A DNA stretch of 64,000 nt from Dirofilaria immitis (GCA_024305405.1 JAKNDB010000087.1:248001-312000), one strand, 5' to 3'; shown: positions 28,501 through 41,620, numbered from the stretch's first letter. Translations and numbers: made by a program. Notes: generated from the sequence alone by a model not told the origin.

Positions 28501-31500
28501 TGTTTTTATTAACGTTACCATTTGTTTTCTCTTACATAAATTTTGATAATGCAGCTGGTAAATTTAAAGATTTTGCTTAGTTACCATACCTTGTAGTATT
28601 ATATATTCTAATCATTTTACAATTTCTTCAGTTCGGTAGCGCAGCAGTTGCTTGCTGGCCGAGATGTAATACCGGAATCGTTTTCATCTGTTACTATATA
28701 TTTCTCAGATATTGTTGATTTCACGAAAATTTCCGGCATATCAACTCCTTTGCAAGTAGTGAAATTCCTTAACAAATTATATACTCTGTTCGATCATATC
28801 ATTAAACAGTATGATGTTTACAAGGTTATTCTATTTCCATCATATTTTCTTTACATCTCCTACTCAGGGAATTTGACTATTGAAATTCAAATGATTCGAA
28901 ATATCAACATCTTTGTCACTAGAGCAAATATTAATCGAATTAAATTGAAATATATAATATGATAATGCTAAATCCAAACGATACAATGTAATGTGAATTT
29001 TCTTCCGAAAAGTCCATATTATCGCTATGTAATTACATGACTTTTAGTAGATGCTAGGATATTTCTTTGATCTACTGAATTATTGATGATAACAAAATGT
29101 TGAAAAAAAAGAAAGAAATGCACAAATTTTTGTTGATAGGTGGAAACAATCGGTGACGCATACATGGTGGTGTCTGGAATGCCTGAAGCTCGTCCGGTAG
29201 AAGTACATGCAGAACAAATTGGCATGATGGCACTTCATCTCCTGGCTGCTGTTCGAAACTTTAAAATTCCTCATCTTCCACAGGAACAGCTCAGATTACG
29301 TATTGGTATACATACAGGTCCATGTGTAGCTGGTGTTGTAGGTAAAACGATGCCACGTTATTGTTTGTTTGGCGATACAGTGAATACAGCTTCACGTATG
29401 GAAAGCAACGGCTGTCGTGAGTTACTTTTTTAATATGTTGCCTAAGAAGATCCATTATTCAGGATTTATTTAAAAGTCTGCTAAAATAAAATTCGTTGAT
29501 GTCTGATGCTTCAAATGACATTTAAAAATTTTCACAGGTTTGATTTATAGAAGTTTTTGAATTATTAACATTTATTATATTGAAGAAGTTTTGCAGCTCT
29601 GAAAATTCACTGCAGTGAACAGACACACGATGTCCTAGCAAGGATTGATGGTTTCGAATTAAAGAAGCGAGGAACACTCCAAATTAAGGTTGATTATACT
29701 TATTATTAACAAAACTGAGGTTAGGAGAAAAGTAACTTTTAGCTATTTGCTGTTTTATAAATGAATTTGAAAGTTTGAATTGAAAAATCATCCTTTTCGA
29801 TCTTAAGCCTTGAATCAATAAATCACTTTTTCTTTTTAGTTTTTTTCTGAAGAAAAAGGAAAAAGAATGAGTATTGATGTTTAATATTTCAGGGCAAAGG
29901 CTTAATGACTACATATTGGCTAACATCTCGTAGAAATGTAACATTTGCAATAAAAAATGAATGCGAACTGTTGCTAGATGAAAAATTGGCACCGAACATC
30001 TTCCCACGAATATCTGTTCGAAATAGGCGACTCTCGAATTCAGGTTCGTACAGTTTATTACCGCTTGCTATATATAGATTCAGTTGATCATTTCCCAAAA
30101 AAAAAAAAAACATATCTGTATATTTGATATAATGATATATTTACAGAAACATTATATTGATTTCGTTGTATTACTGTAGATTATTTTTAAGAAAAATATT
30201 TTAATCATAATTTTCATTTTCATTCTTATCATACATATATTTGAACAATTACTCTTGTCCGTGATAATCGTAGGTATAAAAAATTTTTACAGCAATTAAC
30301 AAAGGATCATCTATTTCTCTGGCGGGAAAAGAGCAATCGTTATTACGCCGTATCATTGAACGTGCTACACTTCTTGGGAACGATAACTTAGAATTTCACA
30401 GTGACTATGTTCATGAGAATAGCAACAATAACAGAGCACATTTAATACGTTCAATTCTTTCATACAGGTACCTATTTATATATAGCACAGTTGGCAGAAA
30501 CTGATAACTGTTCTTATCTTATTTGCTCCGACCGCTTCATACAGTTTGGAATTATTATAACATTTTTGGTTATTTTGTTATAAATTGGTTATGTTGGAAA
30601 TATTAACAAATTAATGAAACTAAACCAAACGATAAAATAAAATAATGATAAAGAAAATGATGATATGATGCATACTATAATGTATATAATGTATATGTTG
30701 TTGAAAATATGTAGCCTTTATCACTATATTAGGAATTACAGATATAAATGAGATATAACACCGCCATAGTTATATATGAGATATAACTCTTCATAGGATG
30801 AATGTGGTTCAAGGATATCTTTACGACTGGGCGAAAAAAAATAAGTATCCGAATGGCGAGTTATATTATCCATATCAGTGAAAATAAATAGAGTTGGATA
30901 TTGTAAGGATATCTCAAAGAAATGCATTACGATTGCCGGGAAATCATCGAGAACATGAAATATTTATTCGTGCATAATATACGCAAAAGAGTTTAAACGG
31001 AAAGAACTTATTCAAAACATATTGAGTACAGCTATACAAACTTAGCTTATTTATGCATCTCGGTAAGATCAAAAACTAGTATACTATTGACATGGTCATC
31101 ATCATCATGAAATTCTTCAGTTTATTTATATACAAAAATCATTAACATTCATCTTTCAGCTTCTATCATAGCGTTTATTTTTCTTTTCTCTTTTTTTTTT
31201 TAAAAAATATCTTCATTTTTATGGAATTAATTGAAATGTGCAAACGATCATCTTTTCCTTTTCATAAGTAAATATCACACTAATGTTACAGTATAATCAT
31301 TTTTCTATTTCTCTTTCATATGAATAAATTATGATATAATTGTCACAATTTTCATAGGCGGTCATCTTCGCTACCTCATAAGGATGTGTGTGGTCAGCAT
31401 ATGAAAGATGCAGAAAAGATATTAGAAAATGAAATGGAAAAATCTGACAATATACGATATCATGGAAGTGGTGAGGGAATGCGATCTTTTATAACAGTTT

Positions 31501-32236
31501 GATATCGAGGTCAGCTATCAATCAATTTTTTGTATTATTAAAATTTAGGGATCCCTTATTTGGTTGAAGAAAGGCAGAAAGACTATTGGAGTATTAAGTG
31601 TATATTTTTATAAGACAGGTAAAGAGAAAATGAAATCAAATCAAGGTAAAGAGAACATGAAATCAAGTCAAATAAATCAAATTTCTTATTTATTGTGTAA
31701 TTTATTACTTCCGTGGAAAGTGAACTTTGATGAACTATTTCAAGGAAATTAATTATAAAATCTTTTGCCGAGTAAAGTTTGAAGATTAATCATATTTTTA
31801 GAAAGCGTCCTCTTTCTTATGGAAGTGGTATATATTCAACTAACAGTGCTGAAATATCAGACGTTTGTAGTCCATTGATTTTGGATAAATACAAAATGTC
31901 GAAGTACGTGCGGAGTATATGTGATATACATGCATATATGCTCATTTATTTTTTAATAAAACTTAAATATTAGATAAAGGCAAAGAGTGGTAACTGCTGA
32001 TTTCAAACTTCTGATAATAAATTTCAGCTAGTATTTTAATAATTCAAAACAAAAAGAAAATGAAAGCTAGTCATTATTTAAAAAAAATTGTTTGGTTTAT
32101 TATTTCCATAATTTGTTAGCAATGATAGTCTGAAGAAAATTTTCATGCTTATAGATGGCCAAAGCTCATCAGAAGTGCGCTTTCTTTGCCACAAAATCGC
32201 GATCGGGAACAAAAAATTGGTACGATCAGAATTTGA
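21368..32236 (+). CDS. Receptor-type guanylate cyclase (27 exons, ~1,308 aa)
   Basis: A single-pass membrane receptor that makes cGMP from GTP. Order of domains: signal peptide, extracellular ligand-binding (ANF-receptor) region, one membrane helix, kinase-homology pseudokinase, dimerising coiled coil, class III cyclase, and a long cytosolic tail. Exon coordinates are given in the four sub-entries that follow. All exon joins fit in phase except at five places between 25.03 and 27.40 kb, each of which lacks exactly one base at a homopolymer (see findings). With those treated as sequence errors the protein is about 1,308 residues, slightly longer than usual because of the tail. It belongs to the animal receptor-guanylate-cyclase (nematode GCY) family; I cannot say which GCY. 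Ligand and cell type are unknown. Confidence 0.92.
21476..22741. other. Cyclase intron 1
   Basis: A 1.27-kb intron. On its minus strand 22076-22276 holds a 66-codon frame with mixed composition ([17 protein letters not shown] among others) and a stop, but no family match or splice framework that I can see; I leave it uncalled. Confidence 0.4.
25762..28063 (+). other. Cyclase exons 11-17: membrane helix and pseudokinase
   Basis: Exons 25762-25839 (membrane helix [20 protein letters not shown]), 25939 to about 26014 (juxtamembrane [17 protein letters not shown]), 26282-26479, 26834-26970, 27061-27212, 27360-27530 and 27876-28063. The kinase-homology region shows [30 protein letters not shown] and [31 protein letters not shown] and [13 protein letters not shown]. 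The catalytic loop reads HGNLKSTN instead of HRDLKxxN, so the kinase aspartate is replaced by Asn, as is normal for this family; it should regulate the cyclase rather than phosphorylate. Three of the five frame breaks lie here (exon 13/14 junction, exon 15 start, exon 16). Confidence 0.85.
28246..30043 (+). other. Cyclase exons 18-22: coiled coil and catalytic domain
   Basis: Exons 28246-28370, 28632-28824, 29140-29416, 29597-29688 and 29893-30043, all in phase with no frame break. Exon 18 is the dimerising helix ([20 protein letters not shown] then LLQRMLP). Catalytic signatures: [15 protein letters not shown] (first metal Asp), [15 protein letters not shown] (guanine-selecting Glu and second metal Asp), [33 protein letters not shown] (guanine-selecting Cys, ribose/transition-state Asn and Arg) and the closing [10 protein letters not shown]. 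All catalytic residues needed for GTP are present. One oddity: the nearly invariant Gly of SDIVGFT is Asp here. Confidence 0.93.
30293..32236 (+). other. Cyclase exons 23-27: C-terminal cytosolic tail
   Basis: Exons 30293-30467, 31358-31470, 31549-31597, 31802-31903 and 32155-32236 (TGA at 32234-32236). Every join is in phase (phases 2, 1, 2, 2), although this region has no family motif to guide it. The tail of about 170 residues is polar and Ser/Arg-rich, with pieces such as [30 protein letters not shown] and [16 protein letters not shown]. If the donor at 31471 is not used, the frame reads on to a TGA at 31500-31502 and gives an alternative, shorter ending FITV. The 31598 donor (GTGTAT) is the weakest call. 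Confidence 0.65.
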
Positions 32237-34429
32237 AAAATTTTATAATCACAAGTGTAGTGACATCTACGAATACATCTTGACACCACTCTTATTTCAT
32301 ACATTTTACAATTCGGGCTCTTCGGGTCAATCATACTAACGATTTTTGATTACCGTTGTGAATTGAAAATCTGTTGCTTAGATTTAGCTTATTTCAACAT
32401 ATCTAAACAATTAAGGAATTATGCGAGTTCAGTGTTTCGAAAGACTTGCAGGATGCTTATACCCTACCGAATACTTCTATATTTTAATCTTCCTTATCAT
32501 TTATTCGCTAATTTTTGAATCTTATTATTTGCTCTTCGTAGATTTTATCACAATTCTGCTCAAATAGCGCAGTATTTAATCATTCTGTAAAACATTGTTT
32601 TTTTTTTTTTTTTTTTATTAGGGTTACCAAAATTGACGAAATTTGTGAATTATTAACTTTGATGCATACTTGCATCGAATTCTAACTTTTTTTAAAAACA
32701 TATGTTTCCAATGATCTCATTTAAAATAGAATTAATATTCTATTTATCAAATATTAGTTGTTTTTTCATAGTTATTTAAATAAGTTTTGTTATAATTCAT
32801 ACTGCCTTTTGTCTTTTATTAGTATTAGATTTTCTTTTAAAAATGAATGAAAGAGGAATTATTAACATAAAATAAGAAATTAATTTCCAATCAGATTAAT
32901 CTCATTCATCTTGCGATAGAGTGATCCAATGATGAATCAAATGAAATTTCATGAATCGATTAGAAATTGGAACTTAATAGGAATTAAGTAATAATCTGAA
33001 TTTGCTAATTTATATTTCATTAAATGATCATTGAGTAATTTGTAGCAGTTATTTTTCTCTAAAAAGTTTGTAAATAATGGAGCTTACTGATAATTGATCA
33101 TTTTTGATTTTAATTTTTTTTTAATTTATAAATTTGTTAGGCTATTCACTATTGTGTATTCTATTTTGTGATGTTTTTATAATTTTTGTAAATTTCCTCA
33201 CTCATTTGAAATTTTCTTTTGTAAAACTAATTCAATAATTTATTTTAATTAATTTACATTAATTTGTTTATATATTGGTAAAATTTGATATCAAAAATAT
33301 GACAGAACAGAAATTTATTATATTCAAGTATTTGATTTATCAATTTGTCATTATAATGAAACTAGGACTTACTTATCTGGCAAACGAATTAAAATTCTTG
33401 TCAGATTATTTCAACAAAAAAAAGGAAAGGAAATAATTAATAATTAAGTTTATCAAATTATCATTTATTTACACATGGATAAAGATAGTAAACATTGTAT
33501 ATGAGAATTTTAAAATAATTATGATTAGATTTGAATAATATTGAGAAATCGTAAATATTTATCAATTATAATGGCATATCATTTGATGATATTGTAGCTG
33601 AGATATGATAAGGATAATAAATACGTTCGGTAAACAAAATAAGAACTATTAAAAAGTAACGAATAATACTAAAGTAAAAATAGATTAGCAAAAATTGTTG
33701 AGTAATTGATAATTAATTACTCATTAATTGGGGTGCACTGTATTAATGTGCTGTTTATTTCTATCAATATATTATATGCTTTTATCAATATACCGTGTAC
33801 TTCTATCAAATGGTCAAATTGTTAGTTGATATATTTTTCGGGTTATTTATTATTCATTATTTTTAAATAATATTTTTGTTCTTATCATTTGTTTAATATT
33901 TCTATAATTTGAAATATTGCTCAAATTAGTAGAGAGCATTTTAATTTAATCACAGATTAATTAATTAAACATTAATTCTTTTTATATATATATATCAATT
34001 ATTTAATAATGATTGATAAATGATTTTTTTCCATTTATCAATATTATTTGTTATTTGTTAATAATAATTATATTTGGAATTTATTTTATAAAATGATATT
34101 ATTACAACAATTAATCTTATCAATGAGATGATTAATTAATATTATCTCCTATGAAATAGTAGTTCTAAATTGTGATATTTTATAATTTTGAAAACTAATA
34201 TTATAATTAATAATTAATTAGGAATATTTCGAACAATAATATGTTATGTCGAAATTTCGTCAATATATGTATTTATATAAATATATATACATATTGGCCA
34301 AATTTTGTATAAGAGATAAATTTTTAATCAAAGATTTGCATTGTATTTTATAGTTATAATGGAATAAATTATTAATTAATAACAGTTGCATTTCATATAT
34401 TTCAATCATTTCATATTTTAATCAATAAT

Positions 34430-34702
34430 AGTAATATTAATAATAATAATAATAATGGTGATATTTATAACGATATAGCTTGTAACTATTAATTGTACAA
34501 TGATAAAAGGAATCAAAGAAATATCATAGCGTTATATTCCATATATTTCAGTGATTCCATATTTCAATTAACAATAATAATAGTAATCACAACAATATTA
34601 ATAATAGTAATCATAATAATATTAACAATATTAATAATAGTAATCATAATAATATTAACAATAATAATAATGGTAACAATAATAAAAATAATAATAATAA
34701 TA

Positions 34703-34738
<36 letters not shown>

Positions 34739-34790
34739 GTAATAATAATGGAATAATAATAATAACAGTAACAATAATGGCATTGTTTAT
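34430..34790. repeat. AAT/AAC-rich trinucleotide tract
   Basis: Runs of AATAATAGTAATCACAAC-like units, including three copies of AATATTAATAATAGTAATCA, then AATAATGGT and AATAATAACAGTAAC repeats. Open frames on both strands here are poly-Ile or poly-Leu and are artefacts. Confidence 0.7.
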
Positions 34791-34849
34791 GATGATATAG
34801 CTTATCTCTATTAATTGTAGAATGATAAAAGAGATCAAAGAAATACCGT

Positions 34850-34975
34850 ATCTATCTATTTATCTATCTATCTACCTAATCTATCTATCTATCATACCTA
34901 TCTGTCTGCCTATCTATCTACCTAATCTATCTATCTATCATATCTATCTATCTATCTAATCTATCTATTATCCAT
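34850..34975. repeat. CTAT (GATA) tetranucleotide microsatellite
   Basis: About 125 bases of CTAT/CTAC repeats in three blocks separated by CTACCTAATCTATCTATC-type joints, so a ~50-base higher period overlies the tetranucleotide. Confidence 0.85.
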
Positions 34976-35548
34976 TTTATTTTTAATAAATTATTCATTT
35001 CTAACGTTACGATTCTCTTTCCATTTTTTTCCTTCTCTTTTTGTTCAATTTTTTCAAATAATTACATTTTCAACTATTTCGCTAATTTCGAAATAATACA
35101 TTCCTTTTCTTCTTTTCACACAAATAATATGTTATGCTTTTGAAATTATCAACTTTTTTTAATAAAAAAAATTGAAGAAAAGAGTAATTTCATGTATTCC
35201 ACCACCCATTTTACAATTATATATAAAATCCAATAATCATTGCATTTAAATGATAAACAATCAATTTATCATTTATTCATACTTATATTAATTAACGAAT
35301 TTTTTATCAATTATCAATTATTATTTACTATCAAACACTTTTATCAATTATATTATCCACTATCATCAGTTAAAATGATAAAATGATCCGTTTAGAAAAA
35401 ACCCATTAACTATAATTACTATTTCAACCATATCATCATGTTGTCCATCAATTACGAAATATTTTTCATGCATCATTTTTTTTCTTACGAAATATGTATT
35501 TCGTAATATTTTTTCAGATATCATTTTTTTTCTTGCGAAATATTTTTT

Positions 35549-38135
35549 CGTGTTAATTGATAATTTAATATTACGGAAAGATTATGTTAATTGATAAACT
35601 TATATTTATTGATAATTTAATCTTTTGTTTAATTTAATGTTATAATAAGTTTACGTTAACTGATAAACTTATATTTATTGATAATTTAATAATTGATAAT
35701 TTAATATTATAAAAAGATTATGTCAATTGATAAACTTATATTTATTGATAATTTAATCTTTTATTTAATTTAATATTATAGTAAGGTTACGTTAACTGAT
35801 AAACTTATATTTATTGATAATTCAATCTTTTATTTAATTTAATATTATAATAAGTTTACGTTAAGTGATAAACTTATATTTATTGATAATTTAATAACTG
35901 ATAATTTAATATTATAAAAGATTATGTCAATTGATAAACTTATATTTATTGATAATTTAATAATTGATAATTTAATATTATAAAAAGATTATGTCAATTG
36001 ATAAACTTATATTTATTGATAATTTAATCTTTTATTTAATTTAATATTATAATAAGTTTACGTTAAGTGATAAACTTATATTTATTGATAATTTAATAAT
36101 TGATAATTTAATATTATAAAAGATTATGTCAATTGATAAACTTGTATTTATTGATAATTTAATCTTTATTTAATTTAATATTATAGTAAGGTTACGTTAA
36201 CTGATAAACTTATATTTATTGATAATTCAATCTTTTATTTAATTTAATATTATAATAAGTTTACGTTAAGTGATAAACTTATATTTATTGATAATTTAAT
36301 AACTGATAATTTAATATTATAAAAGATTATGTCAATTGATAAACTTATATTTATTGATAATTTAATAATTGATAATTTAATATTATAAAAGATTATGTCA
36401 ATTGATAAACTTATATTTATTGATAATTTAATCTTTTGTTTAATTTAATGTTATAATAAGTTTACGTTAACTGATAAACTTATATTTATTGATAATTTAA
36501 TAATTGATAATTTAATATTATAAAAAGATTATGTCAATTGATAAACTTATATTTATTGATAATTTAATCTTTTATTTAATTTAATATTATAGTAAGGTTA
36601 CGTTAACTGATAAACTTATATTTATTGATAATTCAATCTTTTATTTAATTTAATATTATAATAAGTTTACGTTAAGTGATAAACTTATATTTATTGATAA
36701 TTTAATAACTGATAATTTAATATTATAAAAGATTATGTCAATTGATAAACTTATATTTATTGATAATTTAATAATTGATAATTTAATATTATAAAAGATT
36801 ATGTCAATTGATAAACTTATATTTATTGATAATTTAATCTTTTGTTTAATTTAATGTTATAATAAGTTTACGTTAACTGATAAACTTATATTTATTGATA
36901 ATTTAATAATTGATAATTTAATATTATAAAAAGATTATGTCAATTGATAAACTTATATTTATTGATAATTTAATCTTTTATTTAATTTAATATTATAGTA
37001 AGGTTACGTTAACTGATAAACTTATATTTATTGATAATTCAATCTTTTATTTAATTTAATATTATAATAAGTTTACGTTAAGTGATAAACTTATATTTAT
37101 TGATAATTTAATAACTGATAATTTAATATTATAAAAAGATTATGTCAATTGATAAACTTATATTTATTGATAATTTAATAATTGATAATTTAATATTATA
37201 AAAGATTATGTCAATTGATAAACTTATATTTATTGATAATTTAATCTTTTATTTAATTTAATATTATAATAAGTTTACGTTAACTGATAAACTTATATTT
37301 ATTGATAATTTAATAATTGATAATTTAATATTATAAAAAGATTATGTCAATTGATAAACTTATATTTATTGATAATTTAATCTTTTATTTAATTTAATAT
37401 TATAGTAAGGTTACGTTAACTGATAAACTTATATTTATTGATAATTCAATCTTTATTTAATTTAATATTATAATAAGTTTACGTTAAGTGATAAACTTAT
37501 ATTTATTGATAATTTAATAACTGATAATTTAATATTATAAAAGATTATGTCAATTGATAAACTTATATTTATTGATAATTTAATAATTGATAATTTAATA
37601 TTATAAAAGATTATGTCAATTGATAAACTTATATTTATTGATAATTTAATCTTTTATTTAATTTAATATTATAATAAGTTTACGTTAAGTGATAAACTTA
37701 TATTTATTGATAATTTAATAATTGATAATTTAATATTATAAAAAGATTATGTCAATTGATAAACTTGTATTTATTGATAATTTAATCTTTTATTTAATTT
37801 AATATTATAATAAGTTTACGTTAACTGATAAACTTATATTTATTGATAATTTAATAATTGATAATTTAATATTATAAAAAGATTATGTCAATTGATAAAC
37901 TTGTATTTATTGATAATTTAATCTTTTATTTAATTTAATATTATAATAAGTTTACGTTAACTGATAAACTTATATTTATTGATAATTTAATAATTGATAA
38001 TTTAATATTATAAAAGATTATGTCAATTGATAAACTTGTATTTATTGATAATTTAATCTTTTATTTAATTTAATATTATAATAAGTTTACGTTAACTGAT
38101 AAACTTATATTTATTGATAATTTAATCTTTTACTT
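35549..38135. repeat. Satellite array of ~67-bp monomers with 405-bp higher-order period
   Basis: About 38 monomers of 66-69 bases, each containing GATAAACTTATATTTATTGA followed by TAATTTAAT. Two monomer types alternate: one beginning TTATGTCAATT and one beginning TTTACGTTAACT or TTTACGTTAAGT, giving a ~135-base dimer. A rarer variant with AAGGTTACGTTAACT recurs at about 35783, 36188, 36593, 36998 and 37407, that is, every 405-408 bases, so three dimers form a higher-order unit repeated about five times. From about 37680 to the end only the simple 135-base dimer continues, with a shared CTTGTATTTATTG variant. No coding potential. Confidence 0.95.
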
Positions 38136-39721
38136 AATTTTACATAACAATGAAAGGATCAGAAAAGTTTTTATTTTTTTAACGCAAAATTTATTGATAA
38201 GATAATTATTTAAGAATATTATAATTATCGAAATGTCTTAAATAATCCTTCTTCTATTGCTAATAATTTGAAGATTTTGTTAGGAATTTAATTAGTGCAG
38301 GAACTGATACGAATCGAATGAAGTATAAATGATGATAATGAATCAATGGAAAGTTAACGATAAGAATTTTTAGTCTAGTCCTTTCTGATAACTCCGATCA
38401 TCACGTTTTCGACATTTCAAGTTTGATTCTAACTTTTTAAATAGTTTAAAATCTGTTTATTCCATATCATATAACACAATTTATAATATGCTGATAAGCT
38501 TAAACTTTCATCAATGTTATCAATTATTTCAATTTTTATCTTATCATCAAGCACCTTTTTTTCTCTCTCTCTCTCTTTCTCCCTCTCTTTCCATTTCTCT
38601 CTCTTTCTCTTTCTCTCTATCGACCTTCCTCTTATCTCATACATAAAAAAAAATGATGCAAATTCTGTGATAAATAAAAAGAATGAAAAAGATATGCCTT
38701 GAATGGATGAAGAAAAAAAGCAGTAAGAAAATACTGAGAAGAAAAAAGAAGAATCGATTGAAACATGTCGAGAAATATTATTAATAATTATAAATGAGAT
38801 AAAATTAATAACAGATGAAGAACTGATAAAAATGATAAGGACATCTAAAACAAAGATAGCAATATCATTATTATCAATTTAACTAATTAAGCGAAACTTC
38901 AACATGATTAATTTAAAACAAAAAAAAACCGGATGGGAATGACGAAAGAAATTGTGCCAAAAAATGAATAGGCGAGAGTTTTGAAAATTAAAAAAAAAGA
39001 GGAAAACTTTATTCTTTGTTTTAATCATCTATCATTTTCTATCAATTATCAATTATCATTGAACTTAGCAATCATTTATCATCTTTCTAATTTATCGGTC
39101 TAAATCATTCATTTTACGATTAATTCCCTTTCATTCATTCATTCGTTTCCATTCATTCGTCCATTTCATCATTTACAATTATCATGATAAAAATGATAAA
39201 AACAATGTTTATCATATGATAATTAATCGTATATTTTCTTAATTATTTTTCTCATACTATGAAAATATGCCTTAAAATTATTCATTAATTATGAAAAAAA
39301 TGATAAATATATTTGAAATCAAATTTTCCTATCAGTTCTTTGTTGCCTTAAAATTCTAATTGTTCGATTCGTAATATTGCCAAATTTTAATTTCCTACCT
39401 TAACAGCCACCGATAAATCTTAATTTCATGACTTATTATTATTGATTGATAAATCTCAATTTCTTAGCTCATCAGCATTGAAAAATCTTAACTTTTCAAC
39501 TTATCATCATTGATAAATATCCTACAAGTTAGTGACAAGTCATTGATAGTCAATAGACTATTATATTAATTTTTATTTTTAGATAAAAGTTTTTATTATT
39601 AACATTTTTTTCAGTCTCATTGTTTCATTTATTTATTATTTTTTTGTTGATTATTATTTGTTATTTTTTTTGTTAATTATTTTTCTTATACTATAAAATA
39701 TGCCTTAAAATTTAGTCAATA

Positions 39722-39985
39722 GTAATTAAATAATTAAACACAATTAACAACTAAAAATTATGATAGTTTTAACTTCAACATTCATTTAAAACTTTTAACT
39801 ATTACACATTGATCACACTAATTATAGTTACAAATATTTCTCGAGAAATATCAGTAAAATTGAACAATTAATAACTAAAAATTATGATAGTTTTAACTTC
39901 AACTTCCATTTAAAACTTTTAGCTACTACACATTGATCACATTAATCATAACTTACAAATATTTCTCGAGAAATATCAGTAATAT
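39722..39985. repeat. ~125-bp direct duplication with an XhoI-centred palindrome
   Basis: Two consecutive copies share AATTATGATAGTTTTAACTT, CATTTAAAACTTTTA, CACATTGATCACA and end in the perfect 18-base palindrome ATATTTCTCGAGAAATAT (near 39836 and 39959) followed by CAGTAA. Divergence between copies is a few bases. Confidence 0.75.
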
Positions 39986-40704
39986 TCATTATGGATCGTA
40001 TCATTGTTTCGAAATGTTATACGTATTAGTAAATAGCATTCCGTCTAGATGCTATAAATTATTTCTATGAATAAAGAAAAAGTAATCATAAATCTTTTCA
40101 TTTGTTTATGATTTTTTCAAATATTTCAATATAAACTTATCAGTCGATAAATGATCAATCGATATATGATCAATCGTTAAATGATCGTTTAAGATAGATC
40201 AAAGTTCGAAAAAAATGAGAAAAAAATCAAAAAGAAGCAAAATTTGATTTTTATCAAAAAAGATATATATATATACTCATATTTAATTACTATTTTATCA
40301 ATTTAATAAAAGTAAACAAATTTGTTAATTGTATTTTTCATTTAAAAAAGAAAAAATTAAAGAGCGGGAAAAAATAGAGCCGAAAAAAGGAAAAAATAAA
40401 ATTAAAAAATTGGATGAAATAATTTTTAGAAAAAAATACGATCAAGAATAAAGCTCATTTTAATTAGGCCAAGAAATTTTCATTAGGATTAACGATATAC
40501 TAGGAAATTATGATACTTCTTGAAATTGTGCATTATAAAATTTTTAGAGGAAAAATTTATGATAAAAATAGGCCAACAAGAAATTGATTACAAGATAAGA
40601 TAAATGATAAGACAGCTGAACTAGTTTTAATTTTAAGAAAAAGACACTAATGAATTAATCTTATCCATCGGAAAAAACTGAAAATTTGTAAATATTTGAA
40701 TGAA

Positions 40705-40929
40705 AATAATAGTAATTAATAATAATATTAAGTAATAATAATAGTAATAATAATAATAAAATAATAATAATAATAATAACGACAACAATAATAATAGTAA
40801 TAATAATAATAGCAAATAATAACAATAATTAATAGTGATAATTAATAATAAAAACAATAATGATAATAATAATGATAATAATAAAAATAACTAATAATAA
40901 TAATATTATTAAATAGTAATGATAGTGGC

Positions 40930-40971
<42 letters not shown>

Positions 40972-40992
40972 AGTAACAATAATAATCATTTG
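40705..40992. repeat. AAT/AAC/AGT trinucleotide tract
   Basis: Degenerate AAT repeats with scattered AAC, AGT and GAT units, ending in a cleaner (AAT)n run at 40935-40970. The minus-strand open frame is poly-Leu/Tyr and an artefact. Confidence 0.75.
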
Positions 40993-41482
40993 CTGATAAT
41001 AGTAATAATCATGATGTATTTTATATCATTCAAAACCTATCATAGCTTTTAACGTAGTTCACGGAAAAACTAAAATTACAAGATGGGAATTTATTTTTAA
41101 AAACATAAAGTGATTATCTTATCATATTTGCCACTAACAAATTATATCAATTTCGATGTTAATATGATATGACCAATATTTTAATTATTATATTCATTTA
41201 TTTTAAATTTTACAATGAATAATTTAAATGATATGATAGAAAACTACATGTGCCAAATGACAATATTCAATTTCATATAAATGGATTATCTTGAATATTC
41301 ATAATTAATCACTTACTGGTTATCTTAAGTATTCATAATTGATTACTTATTGATTATCTTGAATATTTACAATTGATTATTTATTGGTTTGATTATCTTG
41401 AATATTCATAATTAATTACTTATCTGAATTAGATAATAAAAGTTCGCGGGCTTATCAAAGCATGAATAATTAATAATCTGAG

Positions 41483-41620
41483 TTGAGTTGGGACAATGCA
41501 AAATAAAACTATTACGCTCATTTTTTTTCATATCCAACTCAATGATTAATTAATGAGTGATCATTCGTCATCCGATTGATCACTCCGTGAACTGACCAGT
41601 TGATGAATCATCCAGTTCAC
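41483..41620. other. Three consecutive inverted repeats
   Basis: Perfect arms are TTGAGTTGG (41483-41491) with CCAACTCAA (41534-41542); GAGTGATCA (41555-41563) with TGATCACTC (41577-41585); and GTGAACTG (41587-41594) with CAGTTCAC (41613-41620), the last enclosing GATGA/TCATC as an inner stem. The last two hairpins sit one base apart. The stretch is less AT-rich than its surroundings. Function unknown. Confidence 0.55.

Larger units (their letters stand above)
32237..35540. other. Intergenic AT-rich stretch after the cyclase gene
   Basis: No gene is supported. 34430-34790 is AAT/AAC-rich trinucleotide sequence and 34850-34975 is a CTAT tetranucleotide tract, listed separately. The remainder is AT-rich sequence with short palindromic ATTAATTAAT runs. 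Confidence 0.5.
38141..41480. other. Gene-poor AT-rich stretch
   Basis: No gene is supported. It contains a CT-rich tract at 38560-38625, a ~125-base direct duplication at about 39722-39990, AAT-rich sequence at 40705-40990 and a ~55-base repeat with GATTATCTTGAATATTCATA at 41285-41425. Small open frames are low complexity. Confidence 0.5.

Noticed and set aside
21368..32236. Cyclase as a pseudogene
   Set aside because: All breaks are one-base homopolymer losses in one block, catalytic residues and over 50 splice borders are intact, and phase is kept everywhere else; a sequence error is the simpler explanation.
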